A stretch of 64,000 nucleotides of DNA. It comes from Rhynchosporium graminicola. Its lineage: Eukaryota > Ascomycota > Leotiomycetes > Helotiales > Ploettnerulaceae. Where the stretch lies: positions 310,001 through 374,000 of the forward strand of contig FJUW01000022.1 in assembly GCA_900074885.1 (NCBI GenBank), written 5' to 3'. The stretch's first letter is position 1. Each line of letters starts with the position of its first letter. A model generated the notes under the pieces. The model did not search any database. It was not told the origin of the DNA and saw nothing but the letters and a program-made list of their open reading frames with translations. Positions 47,601-59,647 of the stretch are shown piece after piece. Both the position numbers and the translations under genes were made by a program.

Positions 47601-49057
47601 CCTCTTCCGTGACATTAATGTTATCACCGCACTCATCAATGTATAGCTGATAGAGGGAAGATTGCTTCATCGTCAATTCGTTTTCGTCTCTGATGTATGC
47701 AAGGGCTTTATCCTTCTTGTCTTCCAAGCTGTTCTTCTCCTTTTCAACGTGCTGAACACGTCCACTTTTCTCGACACAGACCTCGTTGAGTGTTTCCACT
47801 TCCGTAGCTGACTCTTCGATGGGCGTTTTGTATTTAGACGTGCCAATGATGTCTTCTAGATACTCCAAAAGTCCATCATCATGCTCATTCGCTGCTTTTG
47901 GTTTCATCTGAGCAATCGACTCGACTTCACCCTGAAGAATCAAGAAACGTTTGTGGTCCAGATCTATACCCCTGTCTCGGAGGAGTGTAGTTACTACAGT
48001 GAAGTTTGATTCCTTTCCATTCATGTAGTATTTGCTGGAGTTGTTCTTGAAAGCACGACGGGAGATTACCAGGTCAGAATTAGGCATGATCTCGGGAGGC
48101 CCATTTGGCTGGAGCGATGTCAATAACCGAAAGATGGTAAGTATATTGTAGAGAATGGAGAATACACACTTGATCCAGAACTTCTTGAAAATGCACCGCT
48201 ACTTCACAATGGTCCAAGTCCGGAAATGCAGCAGAATTGTGAATGAGTGCCGAGATCTTTCCCTGTCTCATTTTGCTTGCCCTGAAACCAAAGACAAAAA
48301 GGAGCGAGTCAATGACATTAGATTTGCCAGACCCGTTAGGTCCAACGACTGAAGAGAAAGAAGTGTGGAAAGGTCCAACTTCCTGTCGTCCAGCGTAACT
48401 CTTGAAATTCGTGAGTATAAGATATGTAATCACAATCCGGGCTTTTGGCCCGGTATCCTCAACAACTGGGGCGATCATAGACCTTGTCTTCAGCACGATG
48501 TCCATGGGCCGTTCTAAAATCGTATCCATTGCATTGATTGGTTTGACGACAGAACTCTGGCTACCAGATGTGCCAGGACGGTCGTTCAGGGTCTCTGTTA
48601 TGTCTGCGAGCGGGATTCCATGGAGTTGAGAAGGCTCGGGAGAGGCTGACGCCTCAGGCGTTGGTAGAGGAGGCGGCTGTAGGTCGGGCGTCATAGATGA
48701 TCGAGATGCCCTGACAGGCGCGCTCTTCCGCTTGCGAGGCGATGCCTTTTTTGTTGGCGATTCAGGTTCGGGTTGTACTGTTTCCTCTGGATCGAATAAC
48801 TCAGAAGGCTCAATATTCTCCTTCGCAGCGCCTTTTCGCGCACGACCTCCGGTTCGTGGTGTACTCGCAACAACATTGGTAGTCTTCCGTCTAGCCGCAG
48901 GTGCCTTTCGAGGAGACTTTTTGGGCGCTGGAGTGAAATCCTCCTCACTATCTTCCTCCATCTTAGGTTGTACTTGCTCCTCTTCGTCATCCGAGTCGAC
49001 CACAACCTTTCTACGAGCTACCACTCGCCTAGATGGCCGAACAGGCGATTCCGACAT
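44700..49057 (-). CDS. smc4: Condensin subunit SMC4
   Basis: ATPase of the condensin complex, pairing with SMC2 to compact mitotic chromosomes. Exons 48170-49057, 44932-48108 and 44700-44870 (introns of 61 bp each, all phase 0) give 1411 residues, the usual length. A long charged N-tail with acidic and SPRK/PRK-type motifs precedes the head. Walker A GPNGSGKS is at 239-246. KAFKNNSSKYYMNGKESNF, LILQGEVESIAQMKPKA and EYLEDIIGT are SMC4-typical. Two long coiled coils flank the hinge (GFHGRLGNLGTIDQKYDVAI). The signature LSGGEKTL and Walker B LYVMDEIDAALDF are intact. The last exon, VSIVASYIKERTKNAQFIVI to the stop, completes the head; the reading frame without the last intron would end too early. 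Confidence 0.95.
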
Positions 49058-49414
49058 CTTTAAGGGTTATGTCGGGTTCGCGAGTATTTTGGCTCTGATT
49101 GCGCGCGAACTGCAGTGCGCGTTTTATGTCGCGTCGTGATGCTTGTAACTAAGCAGATCAAGTTCGAAGTTCGGCGGACGTGAAGTAGAAGCTTGAAATC
49201 TTTGGAACGGCGCGTCGTCGTCTGCTTGAGAATTCAGTCGTAGGATTGTCGAACGTCGCGGAATTGGTTGTTGACATAGATGTGGAGATCGAAGTAAACA
49301 AATAAGACGCTAAGATAAGAAGGATAAGCCGAGCTGAGCGCATTCACATTTCAGACACTAACAACACCAGCCCTCCACCATTGCCAGCGAATAATTAGCA
49401 AACTCAAGTGACCA
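49058..49414. promoter_or_regulatory. Bidirectional promoter region of SMC4 and the ELYS gene
   Basis: 357 bp between two divergent start codons. CG-rich stretches (CGCGCGAAC, GACGTGAAG, GGCGCGTCG) stand out. They could include cell-cycle sites, but I cannot assign any. Both genes act in mitotic chromosome or nuclear envelope biology. Confidence 0.5.
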
Positions 49415-50460
49415 ATGATGTTCAATTATCAGAGCTTCGCGGAGGTATTCGCGTTTGATCCTGAGTGCTCATATGACGAGGAAACTGTCTCGATGATAGA
49501 GAGAAATCGAAAGGACATGGAAGGCCTCTTCATCGACCGTGTTGTTAAAGAAACAGGCATAGTGAGACGTGAGAAACCGTTCTCCATATTATCTAAAATT
49601 TTGCTAACTGTCTTCCATCAGCTGCCAAACACTACCCGCCAAAGTCGAACAATGCATTCAGAACTCTCCACACAGCCATTATCGAAAGCTCTGGAGCCGA
49701 TCATACCAAAATCTCAATCCTCTACTATCTACTGCTTACATTCGACTTCCCTACTGGCAAGAGGGACTACTCGCTGGCCTTGGAACAGAGTACTTTCTTG
49801 CCTCAGAAGTACCAGATATTCATGAAGGGCTTGTGGCATATGGATCGAAAGGAATTCGAGGTATTTTACTCGCATTTGAAAAGCAGGGCAGATGTTGACA
49901 AAACATAGGCAGCAGTGCAGTATCTGACACATCCCTCTCTGATCCCTACATTCGCAGACGAAATTTTGGAAGTCTTGGTGAGAAAGTCTAAGGATGACCT
50001 AACGCTGGCGCTGGCCTACTATTACACTGCTCAGCCGACACTGACAAGCCGGTCCGCAATCGAGTGCTTCTTTTCAGCGATTGCAAGGACGAGTGTGACT
50101 GATGCCTTCTACTTTACCCGTTCACAGCCTCCACATTCTCAGCAACACATGTTCGAGATGCTGGTATCAGTCGTGCTCAACAATTCTCCGAAAGACTTAG
50201 TAGCTCACCGCAGCCTTGAACTCGTTAGCTTACCATTATCTCTGGAAGAAAATGCCTGGCTCGAGGAATATTTGCTGTATGGAGATGGACGCGCACTCAA
50301 GAAAAGCAAGGATACTGTTCTGATGAGAAAGATCGGAACAGGTAACTTCATAGACGCGCTGTCCATGAGAGGCATCAATAGTCGCTCAATTGGCAATCTG
50401 GACTGGATTAATCTATCGGATGGAATCAAGCATGGCTTGGGACCTCGAATTGACGGATGA
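49415..50460 (+). CDS. ELYS-domain nuclear pore protein
   Basis: Fungal relative of the ELYS domain of the nuclear pore assembly factor ELYS/MEL-28; expected at the nuclear envelope. Exons 49415-49568, 49622-49860 and 49909-50460, with introns of 53 and 48 bp (CTAAC branch in the first), give 314 residues. The start MMFNYQSFAEVFAFDPE is followed by KHYPPKSNNAFRTLHTAI, SILYYLLLTFDFPTGKRDYS and LPQKYQIFMKGLWHMDR. Next come AAVQYLTHPSLIPTF, DDLTLALAYYYTAQPTL and ARTSVTDAFYFTRSQP, matching the family's helical repeats in order. The first donor (AGAC|GTGAGA) was chosen because it keeps the frame. It sits head to head with SMC4. Confidence 0.85.
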
Positions 50461-50728
50461 CCGCTTTGATTTCGTTTGAGTCCAACGATTTGGGCATAGC
50501 GACGGTGTTCTGGTCTGCGTAAATGCTTATATTGCTACCATCTCTTAGGGAAATAACACGGCTCGACGTTAGAGGAGCATTTGGATGAAGAGATTCGAGA
50601 TGACTGAAGGAGGTTGAGCTGGCAAATGCATTCAGGGTGCTTGCTCTTTCTCTCTGCTCGGCAAGTGGACTTGCTTGAGATATTTTGGTGGATGGTGGAA
50701 GAGCGATGTCCATTTTGACAGCAGACAC
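50426..50728 (-). CDS. Hypothetical small protein, overlapping the ELYS gene end
   Basis: A 100-residue open frame, MSAVKMDIALPPSTKISQ to VIRQFEVPSHA, overlapping the 3' end of the ELYS gene by 35 bases on the other strand. Composition is ordinary for a protein and it holds both a start and a stop. No family was recognised and no second exon found. It may be an accidental frame in the 3' UTR of its neighbour. Confidence 0.3.
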   Translation of the reverse strand: MSAVKMDIALPPSTKISQASPLAEQRERASTLNAFASSTSFSHLESLHPNAPLTSSRVISLRDGSNISIYADQNTVAMPKSLDSNEIKAVIRQFEVPSHA

Positions 50729-52022
50729 TAATCCTAAGATATGAGCAGTAGTAAATAGATGTTTTACAATGACTTGAAACTGGTATTTCTATGTTCTTCT
50801 GTAAGTTCTATTTTCTCGGCACGAGCCTTGAAGCGGGAATCGAACGTAAATAAAGTCGGCTAACAAAATCTTTGGCTCGCGGGATATTATCAAAGTTTTA
50901 TTTATATCTATTATGTTGTAGTTTGCCATACTGAGCACTGTTTCTACCACAGCTCAAAGTCCCAACTTTGAGTTTTCTTCTATTCAAAGGACTCTGCCTA
51001 CCAAATCACTCTTAACAGAAGCGGCACTGGTGTGCATTCTAGATGGGCCAACATTAAACGCATTCGTCTTGGATAAAGGGATTTAACAACCTCATTACAA
51101 ACTCCAAGGTTTTCGATTCCAACGTCATTAAAATCTTCAACGTTATGATCCGACTCCACTACATCACGTCAAATCAAGGCCTGCAATTCCATCATGACTT
51201 TATTCTCAAGTTACAAACTGAATCAAGATTCAAAACGTAACCTGACCAGCTCTTGTTCGCTGGACATGAGTTTATCTATCCACGTAGCGCACACTACATC
51301 TTATTTGCATAGGTCGGGTGAGCAGACACTAAGATAGGTAGGTATCTCAAAGCCAGGCTCAAGTGAGCCAGATTTATGAGTTGCTGTGTATTATTTTTTG
51401 AGAATGATCAGGTAAAGTTCACTAACAGATTATCACGCTTTATGAGCGTACAATACATGTTAAATCCATGGAATTGAAGATGAATAAGCGGCTTTCATAA
51501 TTTCATAATTTCATAATTTCATAGTCGGCAAACAAGGATTTCAAGAAAAAAGGCTGCATATGCACAATTGCTTTACTTACTCAAATGCACTATGTGATGT
51601 ATTGCATAACTTGTTTACGCCTCGCTTGCATCATTTTCCATCATGCAGCACTTTGGGGAATTGCTTCTCTGACGCACTTAGGCTCTAATTAGTTCTCATA
51701 CTGCGGTAAAGAGGTTTCCTGCGAAGCAATATTTGCGATTTTGCGGCAATCAGATTACCTCTGAAGATGGAGTCGTTTCAAACAACCACGTCAGAAGCAA
51801 GATAGGTTGTTGGCGATGTGCCAAAAATTGCGTTTTGTTTAAATCTGACACGAAAGACAAGTGGTATCAAAGTGCTAATCAACATCATTTCCAGCTCTAT
51901 GGCCCTCATACAAATGTCGCCAAATTGTAACTCCCGCTCCAATTTTCCCTTATAGCCACTCATCCCTAATCAACATAATCAATTCAACGGTTCGATGCCA
52001 GCATCTAGCCTGTTCGTCTCCA
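50729..52022. other. Intergenic interval with a short tandem repeat
   Basis: About 1.3 kb, AT-rich, without a recognised gene. It contains four units of TTTCATAA at about 51493-51523. Confidence 0.5.
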
Positions 52023-52718
52023 TTATGCTCTATACGATGGTGGTGGAGACCGACTCGACGATCTGACACTAGCCGTATGCCGTGGAGGAGCAAATCTTAC
52101 ATGCGGCGATTCCGGCCTCCTCTCCTGCCGTCCTCTAGATGACTCCGGAATTTGTGGTCCCGCTGTTCTCGACTGTTCCCAATGTGCTGGCCATCCTGTG
52201 GGCGGGAAGTATGGATCTTGCTGCAGAGCTGGTCTTGCAGGCTCATCTATCCAACCGTATTTGATATCTGGAGGATATTGTGCTTGCGGTTGAGATTGAT
52301 GCCGATGTTGAGGCTGCAACTGTGCCTGCATTTGAGGCTGTGGTCTCTGTTGAGGTGGTTGTAGTGGCGCATTCGGTGATTGGAAAGGTTGGGGATAAGT
52401 GCTCGGTCGCTGGAAGGGTTTCTGCATCGGCACAGGAGCAGCATTGTATTGTGGCGGTCTTGAATCCGGCATCAGAGGCCTTGGACTTTCTTTCTTGAAT
52501 CTCCCATCGGCTGAATGTCTTCTGCGACTATGCGATCGTCGCCTTCGATGTTGAGAGTGTGCGTGGCGACCTCGTCTGTCCGATGGAAATACGCGGTATT
52601 GTTGTTCCTCGAGTGCAGCAGCTTCTTCTGCTATGCGCTGTTTCTCCTTCTTATTCTGAGCATGCTTGTGAATAACGTAGCCAACTGCTACGAGCTCAAG
52701 TCCCCCTAGAATGACCAT
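52023..52718 (-). CDS. Membrane-anchored Pro/Gln-rich low-complexity protein
   Basis: 231 residues, one exon, with a good context for the first ATG (CAAAATGG). Residues 2-16 (VILGGLELVAVGYVI) form one hydrophobic segment, followed by a basic/Lys-Glu helix (HKHAQNKKEKQRIAEEAA). After it come an Arg/His/Ser block near 47-75 and then a long Pro/Gln-rich disordered region (PQPQMQAQLQPQHRHQ). The C-terminus is Arg/Ser/Pro-rich. This is the build of a fungal single-pass protein with a disordered tail. Function unknown. The ORF on the opposite strand is a codon-bias shadow. Confidence 0.7.
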   Translation of the reverse strand: MVILGGLELVAVGYVIHKHAQNKKEKQRIAEEAAALEEQQYRVFPSDRRGRHAHSQHRRRRSHSRRRHSADGRFKKESPRPLMPDSRPPQYNAAPVPMQKPFQRPSTYPQPFQSPNAPLQPPQQRPQPQMQAQLQPQHRHQSQPQAQYPPDIKYGWIDEPARPALQQDPYFPPTGWPAHWEQSRTAGPQIPESSRGRQERRPESPHVRFAPPRHTASVRSSSRSPPPSYRA

Positions 52719-53483
52719 TTTGTCGTAGGCTGATGAAAAAGTGATAATGTATGCTGATGATCAGATAATGTCTCGTTACTTCGATTGTAAGGCGGTTGTT
52801 AGATGGATAGGCAGCAGGATTACTAAATGACAGACAACGTGTGGGAAGGGTGTAGCATATATGTAGGACACAAGGCTGAGCTCATCTGTCGGAAAGGCAA
52901 TGATGGCATGCTTAAAATAGAAGCATGACCAGCATGAGGTCGGACTTACCGTGCACGTGAGAGAGGCGCTCTTGGATCTACAAGGATGTGCAACCAATTG
53001 AGCCCTCAGCTCGAGGAGCCAAGTTAAGGTTGCCAAGATGGTTGAAGATCAGTCGCTTTGTCAGGCATAGTGTTCAGACTGGTCTTGATACTTACGAGTC
53101 GAGTGTACTTAGTGTTGAGTGATGACTGATGACTGGTGATGATGGGAAGATGGCTGGATTGGACGGGTCACGGGAAAGAGGAGGAGACTGGTATTCATGT
53201 CTGAGTCGGGGATGTTGCACTGAGCCCCAGTTCGAGCGGAGAGAGGATTAACTGTTGCTCCGATAAGCGACCATATCATCCTTGGCACAGCAGCTGCAAT
53301 CGCAGCCCAGAGCAAACGCAGGATTCGGACGCGTTTGTTTACATCGCAAGTCTCCTCCTCATCTTTACGACTTCCAAGTACAACACCGAGAACAGACTCT
53401 TGATTACGAACGTCGGCTGTGTACTCTTCAAAAAAAAAACTGTCGAGGAAGGATAGTTTGTTTGAGAAGTGGGGTAATTTGAG
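52719..53483. promoter_or_regulatory. Divergent upstream region
   Basis: Between the membrane-anchored protein and the mitochondrial carrier. No gene recognised; an A-run (AAAAAAAAA) lies at about 53431-53439. Confidence 0.45.
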
Positions 53484-54636
53484 ATGGCAGACGTAGCTGC
53501 TGAGATGGAGGAGGGTGGTATGGTGAGGACATTGAAGGATCTATTCGCTGGGGCAGCTGGTGGAATTGCTCAGGTACTTTTGGGTGAGTTGGTTAGTTGC
53601 ATTGCAAGATGTGGGTAGTGGCCCAATCGTTCGCCCTCAAGTTCGGGTTATGTTCGATATCACGTGTATCAACAGTGGAACTGTTATAATACGTGCCATA
53701 TACTTCACATATTATGATGAGTATACATCTTTGCAATTGTGGTTGCAATTGTGGGCCAGTTGTAAAACTTGCTTCACTTTCTCATTTTACGCATATTGAA
53801 GAGTTCTAATTCGCGCCCTCTCAGGACAACCTTTCGACATCGTCAAAGTCCGGCTCCAAACAACAACCCAGTATCCCAGCGCTCTCGTTGCAGCCAAGAC
53901 AATCTATGCACAGGAAGGTGCTCTTGCCTTTTACAAAGGTACTCTAACACCCCTTATCGGAATCGGAGCATGTGTATCTGTCCAGTTCGGAGCTTTCCAC
54001 GAAGCTCGTCGCCGCATCGAAGCCTACAACACCAGCAAGAACCCACTCTCGCCAGGCCTTTCCTACGCCCAGTACTATGGCGCCGGAGCTTTTGCTGGTA
54101 TTGCCAACTCTGTCATCTCAGGCCCCATCGAGCACGTGAGAATCAGGTTACAAACCCAACCTCACGGAGCAGCAAGGCTGTACAATGGTCCATTGGACTG
54201 CGTGCGTAAGCTTTCGGCACATGAGGGTATCTTGAAGGGTCTCTACCGAGGCGAGGCTGTGACTATCCTCCGAGAAGCCCAAGCGTACGGAGTGTGGTTC
54301 GCAGCGTTCGAGTACATGATGAACGCGGACGCTGCTCGCAACAAGATCGATAGAAAAGAGATCGCTACATACAAAGTTGCTTTCTACGGTGGTATGGCGG
54401 GAGAAGCATTATGGCTGGCAAGTTATCCATTGGATGTTGTCAAGAGCAAGATGCAGTGCGATGGATTTGGAAAAGATCAGAAATACAAGGGCATGAATGA
54501 CTGCTTCAGGCAGACTTTTAGGGCAGAGGGCTTGAGGGGCTTCTGGAAGGGAATCTTCCCCACGCTGTTGAGGGCTATGCCTGTTAGTGCCGGCACTTTT
54601 GCGGTGGTGGAGATGACTATGAGAGCGATCACTTAG
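53484..54636 (+). CDS. Mitochondrial carrier, YMC1/YMC2-like
   Basis: Inner-membrane transporter of the SLC25 family, likely moving amino acids or related organic acids like yeast Ymc1/Ymc2. Exons 53484-53583 and 53825-54636 (241 bp intron, GTGAGT..TCAG) give 303 residues, a normal carrier length. There are three repeats: LFAGAAGGIAQVLLG|QPFDIVKVRLQ, where the splice creates the Gly; then ISGPIEHVRIRLQTQP; then LASYPLDVVKSKMQCDG. Each carries a P-x-[DE]-x-x-[KR]-x-[KR]-like motif. FYKGTLTPLIGIGACVSVQF is the Ymc-type segment after repeat one. Carnitine or ornithine carriers are close relatives, so the substrate stays open. Confidence 0.88.
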
Positions 54637-54999
54637 ACGGGAAGGTATGGATACTTCATGATCTAGACAAATCTCTCACAAGCTATGCAAGCGTTCAACA
54701 CAAGTTCTTGTTGCTTAATTAAGGTTTGTTGATGTCTTAGTTAGACGAAAGCTGTTCCGGTGATGCGATAAGGGTCCTGGTAAGGAATTGATCTTCTAAG
54801 ATACTCCTTTAGGAAATTATCAAAGAGCTTTCTCGTGTAGAGGTATTATTTCAGGCAATGTCCTCCGATAGTTAATGGCTTTGTAGTTCGTCTATGACAT
54901 CAAATCATGTCGATTTTGTATGTAACTTCTCGCTTCGCTGAAGCCGATCTGTCTAGACTCGTTTACGCCATCTGCTACCTTTCATGAGCCAGGTATCGC
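54637..54999. other. Convergent intergenic interval
   Basis: Lies between the carrier and the 3' end of the phosphodiesterase gene. No feature recognised. Confidence 0.5.
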
Positions 55000-56794
55000 T
55001 CATATTTTTCCACCTCCAACATGGCAATTCTGGCTTGCAATCTGCAAGTTGACAGCCATTGCCAAAGCTATAAGGTGGCCTCCTGTCTGCTTCATATACT
55101 CTGTCTGAGTATTGCCCTGATCAAGCAGATACGGCTGTCCCACAAAATCGACGTAAATAATCTGATCTGAGAGTTAGCTTTTGCTCATGTGTGCCTGACT
55201 GAGATGCACCTCCGAAGGTAAATAGACTAATGTGGAAATAATCAATGGGGAGAAGAATGTTACTACCCGGACAACATACATTTGGATAGGAATAAGGGGT
55301 GAACTCGTGATATGCGGACCAGAACAAGCTGCTCTGAGCAATTGCAGCACGATCCGACAGAGGAGTGATCCAGTCATTAACTCCCATTGTTAATGTCCAG
55401 GAAAGCATGAAGAACCCATCTTTTGTTTCGCTATCGCCTTCTTTACCGAGCTTGCGATTCTGTTGTAGCTTGGCCAGTTGATCTGCGCGCATCTTCTCGT
55501 AGTCGTCCGTCTCCGCATATTTGTTATACGTGTTGAGCTTATTGTATCCATAGAAACCCTTCGATGCGTCTTCTATTGCTGGAATGTTATGATACAGTGA
55601 TATGACACAGCCCTGGCCATCACCAATCAACTGGTTCATGGTGAGGTCGTCCAAGCGAACTACAGCTCCGAACCCTTTGCATGGTTTCTTGATACCATCT
55701 TGCCACTTCTGCCAGATCGGTCTCCACTGATCATCTGTCAGTCTATTGTACGATCCTTCGGGAGTGCGATGATCTGTGTCAAAACCACAGTCACTGTTGA
55801 GATCGACGATGATGAGCTCTCCGGGAAAGTCGTCCATGAACTTGTTGATCTGCATAATTACTTCGTCTACCTCAAGACCGTTGGATCCGACAGCACCATT
55901 CTTCGATACGAAGTAGTGACAAGTCATGTGCTTCCCATTGTTACCAAGACAGGGGCGAATATCGAACCAGCGGGAACCGCGAACAAGTTGCCCGTAGATG
56001 TCTAGCCATTGAGTCTGCGTGTTTTGCCATGTAGAGAACGCTGTACTTCCATCGATCACACTCATTCCTGCGTCGTGGCTCCCGATCATCGTCACGTACT
56101 TGAGCTTCCGCTCTCCAATAATATCCAGCATAGAGTGCAAATATGTCACAGGAGGGTTCGCACTCGACCAGTAGCCATACTTTTCACTTCCGGTCAGCAC
56201 CCATTGAAGGGTATTACCGTTATCTTTGGTCGGAAAACCGAGATCAAACATCGTTCCTTGAGGCGTGTCTTTGCTCTTGATTCCGTCGTAACTGATTCGG
56301 GCTCTTAAATTCGGGGACAAGCTCGGAACAAAATGTGTAGAAATATGGAACTGCTTGCCGGTGTTCTTGATCCGAAAGTAGGCTTCACCCCTTGTATCGC
56401 TATCTCTTATGAACAAACCTTGGATAAAGTTGATTTCGAACTGCGCAGATTCGCCAGCGGGGATAGTGACCCATTGACCATCCCAATTTCTCATTTGATA
56501 TTGACTCGTACTCAAAAATTCGAACTCCTGGTCGCATCCGTTGATTATGGTGAGGTAGGCGACTTGCCTAAGCCCAGGTCTCTGGGCCTTGACTTCTCCT
56601 GGGGGTATGTTTTTGGGGATTTCATTAACTGGCTGCCCGGTACAAAGGTCGACGAACGAGCTAGTTCCTGCGTGAGGAGTCTTAAGATGGTTTGAAGTAT
56701 TGCGTTCTAGTAATCCCGGAGCTGCAATGGACGGAGGAGAAGCGTAGCATGCCGAGAGCAGAGTCACCAGCCACAAGAAGGCAAGCATTGACAT
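55000..56794 (-). CDS. Secreted PLC-like phosphodiesterase
   Basis: Exons 55280-56794 and 55000-55161 (118 bp intron, GTATGT..ATCAG, branch GCTAAC) give 558 residues. An N-terminal signal peptide, MSMLAFLWLVTLLSACYASP, is visible. An N-terminal beta domain is followed by a PI-PLC X-like fold: YVTMIGSHDAGM with the active His, GSRWFDIRPC, and later IIVDLNSDCGFD. The usual eukaryotic Y domain and calcium residues are missing, so it belongs to the PLC-like phosphodiesterase superfamily rather than to true signalling PLC. The second exon supplies IIYVDFVGQPYLLDQGNTQT and the stop at 55000; without splicing the frame ends in an odd tail. Substrate unknown, extracellular location inferred. Confidence 0.85.
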
Positions 56795-58799
56795 CGTGAA
56801 ATACCAGTATGTTCAGGACTAACTACTTGAGAACTTTTGTAGCTGTGATGTCGTGAAAATGGGCTGCGACATTGGTTCTTATTACAATTCGCCACGAACC
56901 ATACGGTCCAAACAAGAGCCCATGAGGCTATAGTGTAGTAAATAGGTATTGAAGTGAATCGGGAGATGACAAGTAGGATTCATCCACTGCAAACATCACG
57001 AGCAGTGAGTGATCCCAAGATCTGCTCACAGGGACCGGACCGAAATGATGTCTTTGCCTTCCTAACGCGATCGGGGATGTGAGCTAGTGCTGGCGTGTGC
57101 TCAACTGGAGCGCGTAGAGATGATCAGAACATTTAATTATTACATACCAGGAGACTAAGAATCTCATTTGACTCGAAATTTCAGACGAGACGACATGTTT
57201 GACAGAAAAATAGATCCGTGATGGGTTGTGTAGTGTTGTGCCCACTACCAATGGCATCGATATCGGATGAATCGATTGACCCATGTGAACCGCCAATTGC
57301 CTAGTGCAGGCCACAGGCCAAGTATTGACGATCCACTTAAACTTGTGATCGCATCACGATAAGAGACATGTTGAACCAAGTGTAACGTGCCTGTCATAGT
57401 TACCAAGCCATGCCATTAGCTCAAAGCGGGCCTTGATCTGTTTTACTACCAATTTTGACACGAGTCGTTGGCTATGATAGGTAATCACCATTACCCTGCT
57501 TGGCTGCATATATAGAATTTCACTTCCATTTTGGCAACTCACCATAGGATAATGCGCCATTTTGCCCGCACCTACCTGCCTCGAATAGGATGTGGTAATT
57601 TAAGCGAATTCAAGTAATGGGAGATCTTCGAAAAGCTTGAAGGAGGTGTATCACTGTTCTGAAGAACTTCCCGGATAGAGCACTACCCCGTGGAAGCTGA
57701 CGTTCTTGCCAGTCATCTTACCATATATTCTCTGGGTGTACACCTTGGAGAAACGCATCATAGTCTCTCAGCAATAATCATGAGGGATGCTTGTATGGCT
57801 ATTGCTCTTTTGGAGAGTGATTTCGACCATTTTTTACCTCGTATGTCTCAGTATCGCGATATGCAGCAAAGTCTCTTTCGAAAGGGAGATGACCTTTACT
57901 ATCATCATATAAGAAACAGATCTAGTCTCTTACACATATCATATACCTGATTATTTGCAGCTGTTTATGATAGTCCTATAGACATTTCGACCCTCGTCGG
58001 GGCTTATTTTCATTCGATGGCTCATGCTACGATTGAGTATAGGAGAGGTCTGGTGATTCGGATGCTGTGAAGTAATGGTGGTTCTGGCCCTCAACTTGGG
58101 TGCTTATGGCTTCTTCATGGTCGCTGGTTATTCGTACCAATGCAGTGGCAACACAGAATGTCACCATAACACATACGTCACTCTTCGTAAATGAAAAGCA
58201 GTTATTATCTTAATCATGTAAGGAATCGGGTACGCATCTTCGTTACCGGCCAGCTCGAGTTCACAATGCAACCATAAATTGTTGTCTGCTAACCTTCTGT
58301 GTAGGGCCCCCAACTCCTTTATCCTCGTCGTGAGTAGTGTTGAGTGTTGCTTGTGAAGAAGTGATCGCAAGACAGAATATCGTCCTAATGCAGCTTTCCA
58401 AGCAATGCTAGCGGCTAATAAAGTTGATTCATATTGAGTTGCCACCTCTTTGAAGGGCAAATTCGAAATTGTTCTGTCTTGCTTACCTCGTTGACTAGCG
58501 CCTGGCGCAATCAAATACGCAGTGCGCTGGTTCAACTACCTAGAACTTACCGTGCATGGGTTAGGTGTCTCGATTATTACGAAGACAAAAAGCATGCTGG
58601 TGGGTGGCATTGATCAAGTAAATGGACTTTATTGGTTTCTTACTACTCACTTTCTTGAACTTCATGTCTTGTACATTGCCCATGTCATCGTATTCTCCGA
58701 TTGCTTCAGCATTACATCAGAAATCTTTCTGAAGGACATCTACATGAAGAACATCCAGTTTCTTCACTAGATACAATGATACCCCATGTACGGACATCA
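56795..58799. other. Long interval without a recognised gene
   Basis: About 2 kb. Open frames at 57690-57950 (+) and 58161-58535 (-) have starts and stops but no recognisable motif or neighbouring exon; I treat them as accidental. Upstream sequences of the phosphodiesterase gene lie at its left end. Confidence 0.4.
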
Positions 58800-59275
58800 C
58801 TACTTCTTCTCCGGCTCCCCCTTCTTGGGCTTATTCTTACTTCCAGGCTCATCCTCATAGTCGCCTCCTTGCTTCTCATACTCCTTGGCGAGTTTCGTAG
58901 CCTGTAATAAGTTAACATCATGCATTCACAACCACACATCAATAAGAACTCGATAGTAAAACTGTTGGATAAGAAATACGAAGTTATATGATCAAGGTAT
59001 TTCTTACCTTCCAAGCAGACCATTGCCCCTGTCCACCACCAGACTTATTCGGTTCTTGCTTGATTTCTAAAATCGCATAAGCACGAGAACGAGAACTTGT
59101 GGCACGAGGGAAAGTTCTTGGAAGAATTCATACCTTCTTTAATCTCCTCCCTCAACTCAGGATCGGTCGGTGTGCCTGATAGAATGTGAATCAAGCCTAC
59201 AAAAGACTACCAAATTGAGATTGGAGGGCTGGGTAAGTTTAAAAAAATAGGAACGGTACCTTTGCTAGAAGTCAT
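58800..59275 (-). CDS. Small conserved hydrophilic fungal protein
   Basis: Four exons, 59260-59275, 59134-59196, 59008-59066 and 58800-58901, all GT..AG and phase-consistent, give 79 residues. It starts MTSSKGLIHILSGTPTDPEL, continues REEIKEEIKQEPNKSGGGQG and QWSAWKATKLAKEYEKQGGD, and ends KNKPKKGEPEKK. The GQWSAWKAxKLAKEYExxGG core matches a small protein I remember as widespread and uncharacterised in filamentous fungi. No membrane segment or signal peptide. Role unknown. Only the multi-exon model gives a protein, so automated callers could miss it. Confidence 0.75.
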
Positions 59276-59647
59276 TTTGAAGCGCTTTGAAATGAGAAAT
59301 GGCTTGAAGGTGATTCCAAGGTTGATTTTTCTGATGGCAGTTTTCATGAGAGTGAAACAGTATTTGATGTCGTTTGAGTGGAATGTAGTCTATGACGATG
59401 GATTCGTAGTAGATCAAATTTAAGCGAAGCGACGGATCCAATTGCTCCATTACATCATGGCAATATCGGAGAACTGCCCTTTGTCATGCAAAGAAGCAAC
59501 CTACCCTACCTATGGGGGGTGTACAAATATTCTCTTTTATGTATATATTTTGTGATCGATAGATGCATGGCTTTTTACCATACACAATGCTAACACCACC
59601 CGCGTCAATGTAAAATGCTCAGCTTTTAAATCCTTCAGAATGCCGCT
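59276..59647. other. Intergenic interval
   Basis: Holds the 5' side of the small gene and the 3' side of the RINT1/Tip20 gene. Nothing else was recognised. Confidence 0.5.

Noticed and set aside
50813..50885. tRNA-like stretch on the minus strand (CGTTCGATTCCCG with GCGAGCC and GGCTCGT ends)
   Set aside because: The ends could pair as an acceptor stem, but the T-arm stem does not pair and five extra bases separate it from the acceptor strand. No anticodon arm fits.
57690..58535. Open frames of 86 (+) and 124 (-) residues between the phosphodiesterase and the small gene
   Set aside because: No motif, no neighbouring exon with fitting splice sites, and no agreement with any family I know.
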